From: Pomacea canaliculata
Lineage: Eukaryota > Mollusca > Gastropoda > Architaenioglossa > Ampullariidae
Length of the DNA stretch: 64,000 nucleotides
Assembly (NCBI RefSeq): GCF_003073045.1
Contig: NC_037602.1
Span: 4,506,872 to 4,570,871 of the forward strand
Direction: 5' to 3'
The notes beneath the pieces were generated by a model, which was not told the DNA's origin, did not search any database, and was given only the letters and a program-made list of their open reading frames with translations. A program made the position numbers and the translations under genes. Positions 37,431 through 51,199 of the stretch are shown here, piece after piece; within the stretch, counting starts at the first letter, position 1; each line of letters starts with the position of its first letter.

Positions 37431-38261
37431 CAGTGGAACCTCGGTTAACGAATGCCTCGGATAGCGAATATTTCGGTTAACGAACAAAAATTTCGTTAAA
37501 AATTTGTCTCGGATAGCGAACAAAATTTCGGATAACGAACAGCCACGCGAACCACACGTGACCGACCAGCATGTCATCATTCGCGCTCGAGACACAGTTA
37601 CGATCAGTCGTTCCTTATCTATGCGCATCCTTCTTATTTAGTGATTTTTGTGCTTTATTTAATAAGATAATCCTCAATAATGGCTCCAAAGAAGATTAAG
37701 AGCAATTAATAGTAGTGAGGTAATGACAAGGAAGCGGCCAACAAATGAATTGAAAAAGGAAATGATTTCAAAGTATGAAGGTGGCATGCGTCTGTCGGAT
37801 ATGTGATGTCGTATTATTGAAGAGTTTTACAAAAAAGAATGCAGAAGGAACAGACATTGGACAAGTTTTGTCATTTAACCTCAAAGCTACAGAAAAGGGA
37901 AGTCACCCCCGATTTTATAATGTCACGTGTGCTCATGGAGGGGGGAATCAAAGCAGTAATTCCACCCATTCCTCCCCACACCTGCTTCCAACCACGCCGT
38001 CAAAACGGCAAGTTTTCTGATGTTTCAATGCTTTCGTTAATGTTTTTATATTTAACTTCATTTAAACTGCATTATAACTGTTCTCATTAAAACAACTTAC
38101 ATAGCCTGTAACTTACAAATATTAGCGAGTCAACAGGGGCTGGGAACCAATTAAATCTATTTCCTTTATTTCTTATGGAAAAAATTGTTTCGGATAACGA
38201 ACATTTCGGATAACGAACAGCTTTCCAGTACGGATTAAGTTTGTTAACCGAGGTTCCACTG
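37431..38261 (+). mobile_element. Tigger/pogo-like non-autonomous element, copy 2
   Basis: Terminal repeats as in the copy at 8651. The internal relic again starts MAPKKIK, then stops, then has the Tigger N-terminal and TLDKF pieces, with its own frameshifts. The sequence follows copy 1 closely apart from a deletion of about 60 bases near the left end. Confidence 0.9.
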
Positions 38262-38483
38262 TATATGAAATTATTAAATTCTTTTTGGAGGCGAGGTGCT
38301 TGTGACAAATTTGCACGTATGCCCCTTCACGACGATAAACCTCTTCTTCACTTCTGCATTTTCACTTCTCAGTGCAGTTCTTGCTGGAAGTTATAAATTT
38401 GACCTTCTTCATTTGCGCACAACTGCTTTAATTTAAGAAAACTTAATAGGTAGGTGCCTAAAACGATAATAAAGATTCTAATA

Positions 38484-39315
38484 CAGTGGAACCTCGGTTA
38501 ACGAACTTAATCCGTTCTGGAAAGCTGTTCGTTATCCGAAATGTTCGTTATCCGAAACTATTGTTTCCATAAGAAATAAAGGAAATAGATTTAATTGGTT
38601 CCCAGCCCCTGTTGACTCGCTAATATTTGAAAGTTACAGGCTATATATATATATAGGTATTTGTAATGAGAACAGTTATAATGCAATATAAATGGAGTTA
38701 AATAAACATAAAAACATTAACTAAAGCATTTAAACATCAGAAAACTTGCCGTTTTGACGACGTGGTTGGAGGCAGGTGTGGGGAGGAAGGGGTGGAATTA
38801 CTGCTTGGATTCCCCCTCCATGAGCACACGTGACATTATAAAATCGGGGGCGACTTCCCTTTTCTGTAGCTTTGAGGTTAAAGAAAAAAACTTGTCCAGT
38901 GTCTGCTGCTTCTGCCTTTTTTGTAAAACTCTTCAATAATACGACATCACATATCCGACAGACGCATGCCACCTTCATACTTTGAAATCATTTCCTTTTT
39001 CAATTCAATTGTTGGCCGCTTCCTTGTCATTACCTCACTGCTATTAATTGCTCTTAATCTTCTTTGGAGACATGATTGAGGATTGTCTTATTAAAATAAA
39101 GCACAACAATCACTAAATAAGAAGGATGCGCACCGATAAGGATCGTAGCTGTGTCTCGAGCGCGAATGATGACATGCTGGTCGGTCACGTGTGGTTCACG
39201 TGGCTGTTCGTTATCCGAAATTTTGTTCGCTATCCGAGACAAATTTTTGACGAAATTTTTGTTCGTTATCCCAAAAATTCGCTATCCGAGGCGTTCGCTA
39301 ACCGAGATTCCACTG
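38484..39315 (-). mobile_element. Tigger/pogo-like non-autonomous element, copy 3 (inverted)
   Basis: Same family in the opposite orientation, flanked by TA on both sides. It lies 222 bases from copy 2, so the two form a long inverted repeat (arms about 830 bases). The relic frame on the minus strand again carries MKVACVCRICDVV-type out-of-frame text and the transposase pieces. Confidence 0.9.
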
Positions 39316-39746
39316 TAGTCTCTCTGTCTGAGCACACTTTTCACTATAGCTTCGTTTATCATACGCATAGTCTTGTTGCCTTAGCCATATAGACTATATA
39401 ATAGGGTAAACGGTTAATAGTACAAGGAAATAAAAAGCTGAACTTGAAAACTTAAATACTACTCTGCAAGTTTTTGTGTTAAATCGAGTATAGTTAATAT
39501 CTGTTTTTTTTCTAAAATAATAAAACTTGCTACTTGTTAAATATAAGAAACGTTAATGTCAGCTATCTTAAATTATTGAAAAACATTGAACTAAATAAAT
39601 TTTGTGACATTATTTTCCTATTTTAAGTTATCATAATGAATAAGAATAAGAATACATTAGACTAAAATAAAGGTTAACTATAGCAATTCTCTCTTTACAT
39701 TTATGGTTTTTCTGTACAATTTCAAACAATGGAAAATCATGTTTAC

Positions 39747-42700
39747 TTACGGAATGTAAACCACGTGACTAGCACAAGAATCGGCATCAGAACTAGCAGA
39801 GCTACCAGCAGACTGAGAAGCAGCGGTAGCAGTATCTTCAGCATTTACTAGACCAAAACCTTGTGGTGGCAAAATCATCTGTAAAATTACGAGACATTTT
39901 TTCTATTACTCCAAGAAAAGAAACCATGTCTTTGCACTCCTTCGATGATATATCAGCCAAATTTAGGCTCGTATGGTATTACAGACTGAAAACAGTAACT
40001 CTTTTTGAGGTTAATTTCTTCTGAATTCGATGATTGAAAATCATTAAAAATTATATTTTTGTGAGTATTGTTTTCTTTCAATGAACATAATGTGAATACC
40101 TCAGAAGACATTTGACTAAAACAAAGGTAAACTTTGTAGAAATTCTCTTTACATTTATTATTTTTTCTGTAAATGTTTCAAGCAATGGGAAACTCAAATA
40201 ATGTGTGTACTTGTATATTCTGAGGAGAATTTTCATTCCTATGAGAATCAGCAGCATGATCAGCAGAACTACTAGCAGACCGATCAACAGCAGAAGAAGT
40301 AGCCTGAACATTCATTTCACCAGAACCTTGTGTTGTCAAATTTATCTGCAAAATTGCGACTCATTTTCTCCATTACTCCAAGGAAAAAAAAACCCAGACT
40401 GAACAAAAGAGTGCAACAAGGAACGAAATAATGTAATCAAAATCTAAAAGGACTAAAATATTTTTAGGAAAGAAAACGTTTACTTTTCTCAAACTATTCT
40501 ACTATTGACAATAAAAGGGTTTTAACAGAATTACAATTTAGTATATCTGAATCTTGATTGTTTTTATTGTAGTTATTTTGTCTGTGGGGAATAAAGTCTT
40601 TTTTTTTAGGTCCGTGCACTCCTTCCATGATGTATCGGCCAAATATACCTCCTACGTTATTATACTGAAGACATTAAAAACCTTTTGGAGGAGGCGTCGC
40701 TGTAGTCATTATGCTGTAATTGCCATTCTTATCCTAAACCCTTAAAACTGTATAATAACTGTGTAATAGGTTTAACACTGCTAATGATAAAATTTATAGA
40801 AAGATTAGCCATGAAAGATCAATTCATCGCAAAAAAAATAAAAGAAACTGTCTGCTTAAAAAGTCTTGAACAGCTAAAAGGTGTAAAGAAAAGACATGAA
40901 AGGTATATGACACATGAAAAGAAACAAAAAATAAAAGCTGACTCAGTGACAAAAAGATAGTGTCCCCCATTCTGCATACTACGAAATTTCATAAATACTA
41001 CATTATTACATGTGATCTCGCGTTAAGGGCTATGCTAGCATTTTCTAGAGTAATAGTTTGAGTGGCCGTATTTTTACATAAATTTCAAGGGCCTGTTATA
41101 TCACTGATATTTTTTTCTTTCTGTTATTGACACTAGAGGCAAAACAATTCTTATCCGTTAAATGAGTTCACGCTCTACTTACGTTTCCGCACTTTTCTTT
41201 CAGAGTCTTCCACTGACCCATGTTTATCTTGTTCTGAAACTTTATGAAGTCAGCGTCTTTAAGTTCCTTGAGGACTTTAGCATTCATGAGACCTTCGTCC
41301 ACAATTAACGACAAGATCTCCCAGTCCAACCCCTGCAGGTTCCTCTTTAATGCTGAAAATGGGCACGAATTGACAGCATTTATGAGAACAAGCATAAACA
41401 TGTAGCAGCGAAGACAACCAAAGTGACATAATTTGGCGATACCAAATAGTTTTGTCATTGAAACATGTGTACACCGTTACTTGAAATGTAAATGTGGCAA
41501 TTGATAAGTACTCAATATGAGCAAACATCGTAAATGCAAAATTAGTTCAAGACGTGAATTCCTATGGATGACGCTAAATAGGGTTCCTATCTTCCTTTTG
41601 ATACCTTACTAGTGAAGTTTTCGTGGGTAAACTTTATTCCAGTTCACTTGATAATTCTTGCTCTGAGCGAGGTAAGTATATGACCAAAATAAAAAGGCTG
41701 CAGTAAAATGGAATTTTGCTCTCCATTTATATCGTGGTCTTTGCATCTACTTAAATTTTATGTTAAGGAGCCACAGCAAAACATCACAGGACGAACTAAC
41801 GACAGAGACAAAAGTCAGTTTGTTTTAAATATAGATAAATGGGAAACAGAGGAAAGAGGCAATGTTTAGTGCAATAATAGTGAGTGACGCTGTCTTTATT
41901 ATATAAAATAATATATATAATGAAAAACAGACACACTTATATCATGCAAGAATTGAACTACGATTTAAATTGAATTTAATAATTATAAATTCTAATTTTC
42001 TGTTGAACTGTATTTTCTTTAAATGTTTTTTTATTTAGAGGAAAATCTAGTCCATTAAAACATGCTAGCTTTTAGTCTAGATTAAAGTAAATAATTAAAA
42101 CGTTACTTTCTATGAAAGTAGCGTACCATTGGTTTGATGATTTTTGTCAGAAGACAATGATGGCAAGGTAATGTACGGTCTTTAGGGAGTTTCCATGCCA
42201 TGGAAATTTTGACTGCAAAGGTGGTATGTATAGTTATTTCAAATCCAGGTGCCATCACAAATTGTATCCATTTTCTTTAGATTGCATTTTCTTTTTCGCT
42301 TGAGACAAATCGATGTGAAGATATGCTTCCTACATTCATAGATTTTCTTGCATTTACACACTTCCCACATCATCGATAAACTCTTTGTAAATCATTGTAA
42401 CAGGTATCTGTGTTTCTCATTTGTTTTTGTCTAGGAACATATTATCTTTTAACACTAATTATGTATTAGTTATTTTATATTTATCTGATTAAGGATATCA
42501 TAAACATTGCTTATTATTTACGAGTTTTACCAAAAATCAAAATACCAACACACATAAACCAGAGGCAGCCATTAGGGTTGGCGACTACAGCAGCCGCATC
42601 AGGGATTAGTGGGGCGGGAGGGAAGCGATAGGAGGCTTTTTTAATTTCATTTCTTTTTTTATCATTACTGGTCTGCACAGAGAGTGTAATCTATCTTGGT

Positions 42701-42819
42701 CGTGGTGCTGAGCATTACAAATACCCATTAGTATTATAATTATAATTATATTATTATTACTTTACATGGATCCGCATACTGCTAAGACCGCCTCTGAACA
42801 ACTACTCACACATTCTCAC

Positions 42820-42892
<73 letters not shown>

Positions 42893-45800
42893 GCAATTAG
42901 AACTTTAAAAATGTGTGGGTGGCAAAAGAATCACCAACAAATTTCACGCTTGACAAGCGAACCATTTCGTTTATTTACATACTTACTTTCTTCTTCTGGA
43001 TCTGACGTCTTTGAAAACCGTCCACAGCAGCCAGCACCTATAGCTCGAAGAAGTTAATGACACTTCGCCATAATCCACTTAAATCCATTTAATTATTAAG
43101 AGATCATGTGCCATAACTGCACACTGTACTAAAGAGAATTGTTGTCTGTGGAGGGAAAATTAACTACTACAATTATTTTACAATAAAAAAATTGTAACTT
43201 CTTAGCATGTCTATGTACATTTAATTGCAAATATACGTCAAATCCTGACATAAAGGTTATCAGTATACATCTGTGTTTAACCTTTCATACATGCTAGTAC
43301 ACAAATATATTATTTCAAAAAAAACATTAACTTCAGAAACTATTTGTAGTTCATTTAATAGATGACTGTATTCTATTATTTTATTATATTTCCATGTCTA
43401 AGGATAATATAGAAATGGCTAATTACTATTAAAGAAAAAAAACCGAACACATCTACACAAACATATGCACCTATACAGAGAGATTTGAAAAATGAAAAAT
43501 TATGTAGGTGATAAAAGATCCACCACCATTTTCTACGTTTTTTCAAGCCAAGCATTTTGTCACACCTAGTCACATAATTAACACAGTATTAACCGCACAA
43601 CGAGAGCCTGGACGGGAAGATCCCTCTTCGGAAAGGCTTATGACGCGTGCTGGTGATTTCGGTTGCGGCCCTATGCTCCACTGGGGGAGAATAGGAACAA
43701 GAAGAAGAAAAAAGTCACATAGTGTCATACTTACTTTTCTCTTTTGAGCCTTCTGTCCCAGGAGCCTGCAGTAAACAAAAGAATCACGATTTATAAAATG
43801 CAACTTTTTAAAAAATTTTTCACTTCAATTCAGAACTGGGACATAAAATGTTAATGCTTAAAGAGATAAAAAAAAAAAAAAGAAAACCCACAAAGGGCCC
43901 CAAAACAGTTGTGCTGTAAGCACAGAGTCACGGAAAAATACACAATTGTAAGCACGCTCACGCATATGTATCTACATGAATTCCCGCATGTGGAGATAAA
44001 AATACATTAAATGTATTGTTTTGTTCTGAAAAAGCTCTGAAAATGTACTTTCCCAGCAGTTTTGTGTCCACGTTTTGTGGTTTGAAGGAAGATCATTATG
44101 GCCTCGATGTAGATTGCCTTGTTATCAATAATGACAATGGACAGTACATTTTATAGCGCTTTTTCTCAGCATCAGCCAGACTCAATGCGCTTAAAATGTA
44201 AACACAGACATAAGAACAATAATGGTGTCAAAACAAAGAGTTCAGTGTTTTTTCAATATGTATTAGTAAACAGATAGAGTAAAATTTGGACTTACCATTT
44301 CTATGTCGCTTTTCTGATTGCGCTTAGAATTCTTTGAAAACTTTTTCCAGAAGCCGACACCTATAGAAGAAGCTTGAAGAAGTTAACGACACTTCTCCAT
44401 AATTCACTTAGTTTCATTTAATCATTAAAGAGATCATGTGCAATAAATTCACACTATACTAGAAATAATTATATCACGTCTATGCCATAACCAAGAAGCC
44501 CACACGGCTTGAGTTTACCGGCGCCTTGACTCCACTCACGGCCTCCAGCCGTCCTTTCAAACAGAATCTCCCCACTCTCCTCGGCGCCATAGACGTTGTA
44601 GCTTTAACGTCTCTGTCGGCGCCTAGGTCAGAACTGCCTCGAGGGACGCTGCTCTCAGAGGGTCACCACCCGTTGGCCAGGGACTGTGACCAATCGCCAG
44701 CGCCCACGACACCCAAGCCACGTCAAAGCGCGTGAACGTTTTGTGCGCCAAAACCGTGGACAGGGAAGGGAGGGGCCGGCGCAGTGCACCCCCAAAGGCT
44801 CCCACCGGCAGCACACAGCACTCACGCCGACGTCACCGCTACAGTTAGCGGGAGAAGACCTTGACCTTTTCCCCGCGAACTGAACAAAACTAGCCGTCGA
44901 AATCGAGACACGCGACATTCAGATACTCTTTGTAACTCATCGTAATACATGTAGTTGTCTGTATTTGTCATTTATTTTGATCTCGGAACCTACTATCTTT
45001 TTTTAAATATTTGTAATATGTTAGTTATTTATTAATAATTCCCTGGTTAAGGATAATGTAGAAATGGCCTATTATTTACGAAAACATTTAAATATACACA
45101 CACACACTCACACGTACACAAATATATACACACATATATATATAGAGAGAGAAATCAGAAATCTAAAATTATGTGGGTTACCAGAGTTACAAAGAATTAC
45201 AAATTCCACTTTTGACAAGCCAACCATTTTGTCACACCAAGTCACATATTATACTTACTTTTTGTTTTTGAGTCTTCTGTACTAAGATTCTGCAATAAAT
45301 AGAATATTGTATCATCTGAGAACTGGGACATTAAAATATCGCGCTTTCCTGTCTCTAACATTTTCATTTTCGCGCGACATAATAGACAAAGTTTCTGTAA
45401 ACTGCAAGAGAAATAATTCGACCATGGCTGATGTGTATAAGCGAACTTAAATTTCTTGGCCGACTTAACCGCAAATTTTACTCAGCTGAGTTCGTGGCTG
45501 GCGGTGTGTATGAGCGGACTCAGCTGCTTGCTTAGTTACGAAGCAGTCATAAAGTTGAGTAAGAAATTTTGTACTTAGCAGACTTGAGTTGTCTTGTGCA
45601 CACCGAGTTACTGTACTTAAAGGTAAGTCAGCCAACTTAGGCTTAAGTTCATGTTTAAGTTCGCTTATGCGCACCAGCTCATCCACAAATATGCATGTGC
45701 ACATGTCCGAATAGAAAATGTGTACCGATTTCATGACCAAATCTAAGAACCAAAATTTTAACAATCTGTAATCAAATAATTTCTAAAATATTTTATCGAA

Positions 45801-48800
45801 CACTTTTTTAAAGACCTCAAGTAATATTAAGCCAGGTATTCCTTTAAAAATAGTGTTTCGTGTTTCGCATGAAGATCACAGAGTCTCGGTGGAAGCGATT
45901 ATAGACTGGTTTGTTGTTAATATGTCAGGGTAACCTGCAGGTACAGTAATGTGCACTTACCTCTGATATGCCGATCTGCTGATTGTGCTTAGTCAAGATT
46001 GTCTTTTTCCAGCAGATATGGTACACAACCCCTGTAACAAGAAGACATTAACGGTACTTTTCCATAATCCACTTAATTCCATGAAATAATTAAGATATCA
46101 GGTGTGTTTGTCAGAGACGAGAGTAAAAATGCATAGTGTGTAGTTGTGAATTTGACAGCATGTAATGATTTGTTTATGATACTCTCACCCCAAAGCGTTT
46201 TCTAGATTTTTTTGTTTATGGTATCGATATTAATTTCCTTTTGTATACATCGCTTGAAACAACTATGCATCTTAACAGTAATTCTGAATGCTATTCCTAT
46301 TAACAATAGATATACTTCAATATATCTCTAAATTTCTTCACAAGCAATTTCTTATTGCCAGCTCAGTAGATAAGCAACTATCACCAAACCCACAGAAATC
46401 AGCACCACACGAGTTTTAGATACTCAACTTTGATAACCCGTTGTATGTAATAAATAAAGCATGTTATATGCTTTCTTTGAATACCAAATGTTTCCGCTCG
46501 ACCACTTAGCAGCAATGATAGCATTTAGGGTAAACCTGCCTGTCTGTCTCACCACACAGAAATCTGGTTGATGCTTTCACTGAAGCACCTTTGAACCTTT
46601 GAACCTTTGCAGGCAAAGAGATAGAACTTCTCTGTTGTAACTACCCCTTTTAGTCCCCATATCTAGAACGCATACACTAACACAGGTGTGATATACAAAT
46701 CAAAGAGATCTTTGAAATCTATAAATGCAACAATATCCTACTTTGGGCAAGCTATTTCTCGATTGAAGTATATTAATTTAACAATATTTTTACATTTGAG
46801 TATTTCCTAAGAAGTTGTGTGTGAATTTCCCGCCCTGAACATGATGAACTGTAATGCAGACACATCTCTGGAAAGCTCACAGGGGCGCTATTTTCAATAA
46901 TCAAAGATGTGCTATGGATGCAGATAAAGAATAAAATATAATCAACCCTGGGTCACTGGGTCACCAGTTTTATCCCAGATCATTTTTACTAAATGAGACT
47001 CAAAGAAAGAGAGGAAAACAACCCCAAAATAGCTTTTAAGTACAAAGCAGTGAATTGAAACTGCATGAAAGCTATAAAAGTAGCTAAGTAGAACTCGATT
47101 AGAGCCAATGTCGGATCATAAATGATGGAATAGGAAGAGGTCACAGCGGAAAAGGGCCTAAAGCTACTAAAGACCCCTACAAAGATAGGTCAATGCAAAA
47201 CTTTAGAAATCGACAGAAACGACCGCCTTCTCACAGAAACCACTGCTGTACAAAGCTGATTGGCTGAATATTGTAATTAACTATGCAAAATCCCGGTGAA
47301 GACAGAATCCAATGTCTTTTAAAGCAAACAGTCCTGCAACCCTACCAGTCTTACCCGAAGAGATTGATATCCCAGGTGGGTTAATAGAAGAATATTTACA
47401 ACACTGGCGAGATCTTTTCCACATCTTCATTGACTTTAACAGGTATTTGACAGAGTCTGGCACAAAGCTATTTGGAAAGTGAAGCAAAGATTTGATATCA
47501 AAGAAGTCCTTGTTCAAAACAGATGCGCTTTACAAGCGATAAACAGGCTCAGTATTGCTCAGCAACCAGTGTGATACGTCATTCAGCTAACAGTGGATGT
47601 CTGCAAAGGGTGCCCCCTATCCCCTCTACGGTTCAACATCTCTTCGGAAAACATAAAAATATTTCATGACCCTTTATATCGAGGAGATCTCTATAGGCGA
47701 TATACACTAACGTCCACGAAACAGCAGAAATCTGCATGAAGAGAGAGTACTGTTTTGAGTACTTGAAAGCCACGGTTGTCAAGGTATCATTATTGTAACA
47801 GTGACAGAAGCAATGACCACTAAGGACAGACTCTAGTGTGGCAGCATTGTCAGGTTTGCAACAAGTACAGACTGCAAAATTCCCTTGTACTTTGCATCCT
47901 GCTTTATGGATGTAGACTTTGATTCCGCTTAATGATATGGGAAGGAAAATCCTGATCTTTGAGACCAAGTGCTCCAGAAGACTGGTTCAAATCCCCTATG
48001 TGCAACGCAAAACCAATGACTCTTGAACATAGTCGCCACAGTCACGGACAAGCTGGACGCGGGGCAAGCTGGACTATGTGATCTGCAACTACTCTCTGAG
48101 ACCGCCTTTAGGAGTACCGGGATGGGGTCGATGTCATAGGGAGTTGAGGAAGAATTGGTGGAGTGGACTGGTTTCAAGCAGGATCTGCGTATTACAAGAC
48201 AGGTGGAAGCTAGTCTTGTTAGCCACTGAGTCTATTTAGTTCATATCAACGACTAGTACCGGCAGACCAGCAATACCGTCCGTCATATCATAAATCAGTG
48301 TACCTGTACACATATTAAAAATCAATTATTATCAATAAATTGTTCTTGATCATCATTTAACCTGGAGAAATGAATCAGGACAGACTTGAATATGGATAAC
48401 AATGATAACAAATAAGAAAAATATCTTAAAGGGGGTTACTTACTGCCAACCATCAGAAAAAGACTAATGCCAAGAACGACTCCTGCTATCGCTGTCTTTA
48501 TCAAACTTCCATATTCGGTGATATTTTTTTCCGTGTTGCATGTACCGTCATCTGCAATGCAGCCTGAAAACCTACAAATAATATATGGCACATGCTATTA
48601 CAGTCATATTAAATAGTAACATAAAGACCAAAAAAAGAACATATGGTTTTTCAAAACTGCTAGTAGGTCAGAATAAACTACGAATTCACCAAATCTGAGG
48701 AAATCTTTTGTTTACTCGCAAGATATCAGTTTACAAACATCTAAATAGTTACCTGTTCACATAATGAGGTAAGACACTACTTTTTTAATCTCAAGTATCA

Positions 48801-50848
48801 CTTCGACAAGATAAATTTATCATACATCTTTATGATAACTTATAAAGCATTGCACTGTTTTTTCACTTGCAACTGGAACTTAGAGATTTTAGTAAAATTC
48901 AAGCAAGCTCCTTTGATTAAGTCTGTTTCGACATATATAACAGTTTCTTCTCACCTTAATAACTTTCCACATCCATTACATTGATATATCCTAGCCACAC
49001 TAGCAATGTTGTATATTTAAAATGTTGAATAGTGTACTTAATAATCTTTCACATAAAAATATTTTAGATGTCAACGTAAAAAGTTCTTTTGGTGCACTCT
49101 TTTTTCCTTTTTTATTAAATTTTTATTTCGACTTGATTCTAATAGCAAAGTGATCAAATTTTGCATATTGCAGGTATATAGAAATCCGTTTTTTAGTTCC
49201 TTTTAAAATATAAATAAGTAAAGAGATTGAACTCCACTTACTTTTGGTCTAGAAAGAAATAGGCTATCCACCCTCCTGCAAGCAGTATGGGACGAATCAC
49301 AGGTTTACAGGAGGAACACCAACCATTAATCACGCGTAATACATACACAGTCTTCCAGGATATATCTGGAAACAAGCATAATTGTAGATTACCAAGCATA
49401 TATACATACATGTACATGCACGTACGATTTGTGTGTATATAAACAGGGCTTCTACTTACGAAAAAAAAATTGCGTACAGTACGCATTAAAAGTTCGGAGG
49501 ACCCCTTCAATTTTCGTCAATGGGGTCCCCTTCAAATTTGGGCGAAGAACAGGGACCCCTTAAAAATCTGAAGAAGGGGTCCCTGGGACCCCAAAAAATT
49601 TAGCTTATGCAGAAACCCTGATATATATACAAACATATCCTTTTGCATGTATGCATGTGATGTATGTTTTAGAAAGCACTGAAAGTATGCTGAATATGTA
49701 GGTAGGAAAAAACATAACTTAAACTGTGATTGTAAGATCGGTAACAGTATTGTGGTAAAGTGACAGAGGCAGCACAAGTAGGAGGTTGTTGTAAGCTGCT
49801 TTCTAAGATGATGAACATTAGGGGTTAGACCGGTAACCCTTTACTGATCTCTTAAATTATTGTATCCATTGATTGGTACCAGAGTACAGATTGGCGGCGG
49901 TGGTGGTGGCTATTTATATGCAAATACTCCTCCTAATTGCTCGCCTCTTTTACAATAAAACAAAAATCTCAAACACCTCTTTCCCTCCAATCAGATCATA
50001 CAACAAATGTGCATAGCAAAAACAAAAAATGTTTTCCTATCCATCTCTCTTTGTTGCTAACCATTTCATACGTCGGTGATACTTTTCCTCTTTTTCCTCG
50101 AGGCTTCTTTGTTTACAATGCTCATTATGACATAGGGATCCTTTCTTCTTCTTTTGTCTGCCTAGGATCTGCTATGCCGTTGAATGTAGCACCCATCTAA
50201 TCTTTCCTATGAGAGTATCTTCCTTATTTAAGGCAACCAGTTTACTCCCTCTTCTTACCTTTACGGTTTTGCAATCTTTGGGGGGGTGCAGTTTTTCAAG
50301 AATAATTCATTGATTTTAGCTGGACCACATTTGCGTTTATTGTCGGTAGGTATCCCAGTATTGCGGAGTACAGTGTGTTGATTTAGGTATTACAGAGTGA
50401 TTCAGTTACTTGGATTAGGTCCTATTCTGTTTTGATTCTACAAATGATACGGGTCAGTCGTAGGCACAGTGGTTGAAAGTGTATGTTCCTATGACAATGA
50501 GATTAGGGTATCATGGGTTATTCTTTTTCAATGTAAGACCTGTTTACCTACGTTGATTAAGTTAGAGCTGCTAGAGAGAAAGTCAATATGATGTGATTTT
50601 CATACTTAAAATTAAAACGACATATATACTTCCACCATTTAAACAGCAGTGAACTTACCAAAGCAAAGTAGAAGAGCAGCTGGAGAAAATGCTAACGAAA
50701 ATGTGAACACATATCGTCGCCAAATCTCCCCACATGGACAGAAAAACAGATCATCGCTTACGAAGTGGTTTCCAATCCCAAGAACCACCAGGCTAATCAG
50801 GGAAATGTGTCCCTTGAGCCAGGTAGTGATCTCCCCAAACTGTTTCAT
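39747..50848 (-). CDS. CALHM-like channel with amplified linker exons and SAM-like domain (gene B)
   Basis: Predicted membrane channel of the CALHM family. Eleven exons join in phase: 50848-50659, 49365-49242, 48571-48444, 46031-45961, 45289-45259, 44360-44296, 43765-43735, 43037-42987, 41352-41183, 40345-40211 and 39878-39747; total 1128 nt, 375 aa. Visible: Cys-Pro-Cys at 37-39, a Trp96-containing third segment, cysteines 109 and 116, a fourth segment at about 127-150, a basic post-membrane helix, then two more shortened copies of that helix exon (183-203, 215-230) separated by short acidic linkers, a SAM-like domain (232-287), and two Ser/Ala/Asp-rich tail exons. Exons 1-4 total 513 nt as in gene A. 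The last exon either ends at TAA 39747 or splices on at CC|GTAAGT (39750). An acceptor TTTTTTCAG upstream of the ATG suggests a 5' UTR exon. Introns hold a LINE relic, a GC-rich repeat and a microsatellite. Confidence 0.75.
42819..42892. repeat. (CAGA)n microsatellite
   Basis: About 18 perfect CAGA units in the intron between exons 8 and 9 of gene B. Confidence 0.97.
44520..44935 (-). repeat. GC-rich dispersed repeat, reverse copy
   Basis: Reverse complement of 19270-19700, inserted in intron 5 of gene B just upstream of exon 6. It has the same GTGCTGTGTGCTGCCGG and CCAATCG words. It is shorter than the 19 kb copy and has its own indels. Confidence 0.7.
47080..48230 (+). mobile_element. Decayed LINE reverse transcriptase remnant
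   Basis: The plus strand, in broken frames, reads DVCKGCP next to LSPLRFNIS (about 47597-47641), the polymerase motif of LINE reverse transcriptases, with further disrupted sequence after it. Many frameshifts and stops. It lies in intron 3 of gene B, antisense to the gene. Confidence 0.5.
49480..49620. repeat. Short palindromic repeat with GGGGTCCC boxes
   Basis: In the gap between exons 1 and 2 of gene B, boxes GGACCCCTTC, GGGGTCCCCTTC, GGGACCCCTT, GGGGTCCCTGGGACCCC alternate in both orientations and could fold into hairpins. It may be a small MITE or a part of one. Confidence 0.5.
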
Positions 50849-51199
50849 GATCTCTGTCTTTAGTGACTGTGTCTCGTGGCTACACTGGCAAACCTGAAAA
50901 AACAAGCAAATTGGACCACATTTTCTTTCTCTCATGGCGTATAATAATGCTTGTTAAAAAAAATTTTTTTTAATTTTATTCAAACTTTGTAATGATATGC
51001 ATTCCTGTTTTCTGAAAAAGTTCATAGAAACATGTTCGCAAATATGTTTATTTTCCGTTGTCCTTTTTCATTTGATATGATCTTGAGCTGACAGTTATAT
51101 TTGTGTAGGTGCATGTATTCGGTAAAACCTTGCTCTCTCTCACACACACACAAAGTCTCTGACTGTTACACTTATAACTGATTTAAGGTATGGTAATTG

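Noticed and set aside
42819..42892. CRISPR-like or other functional array
   Set aside because: It is a simple tetranucleotide microsatellite without spacers.
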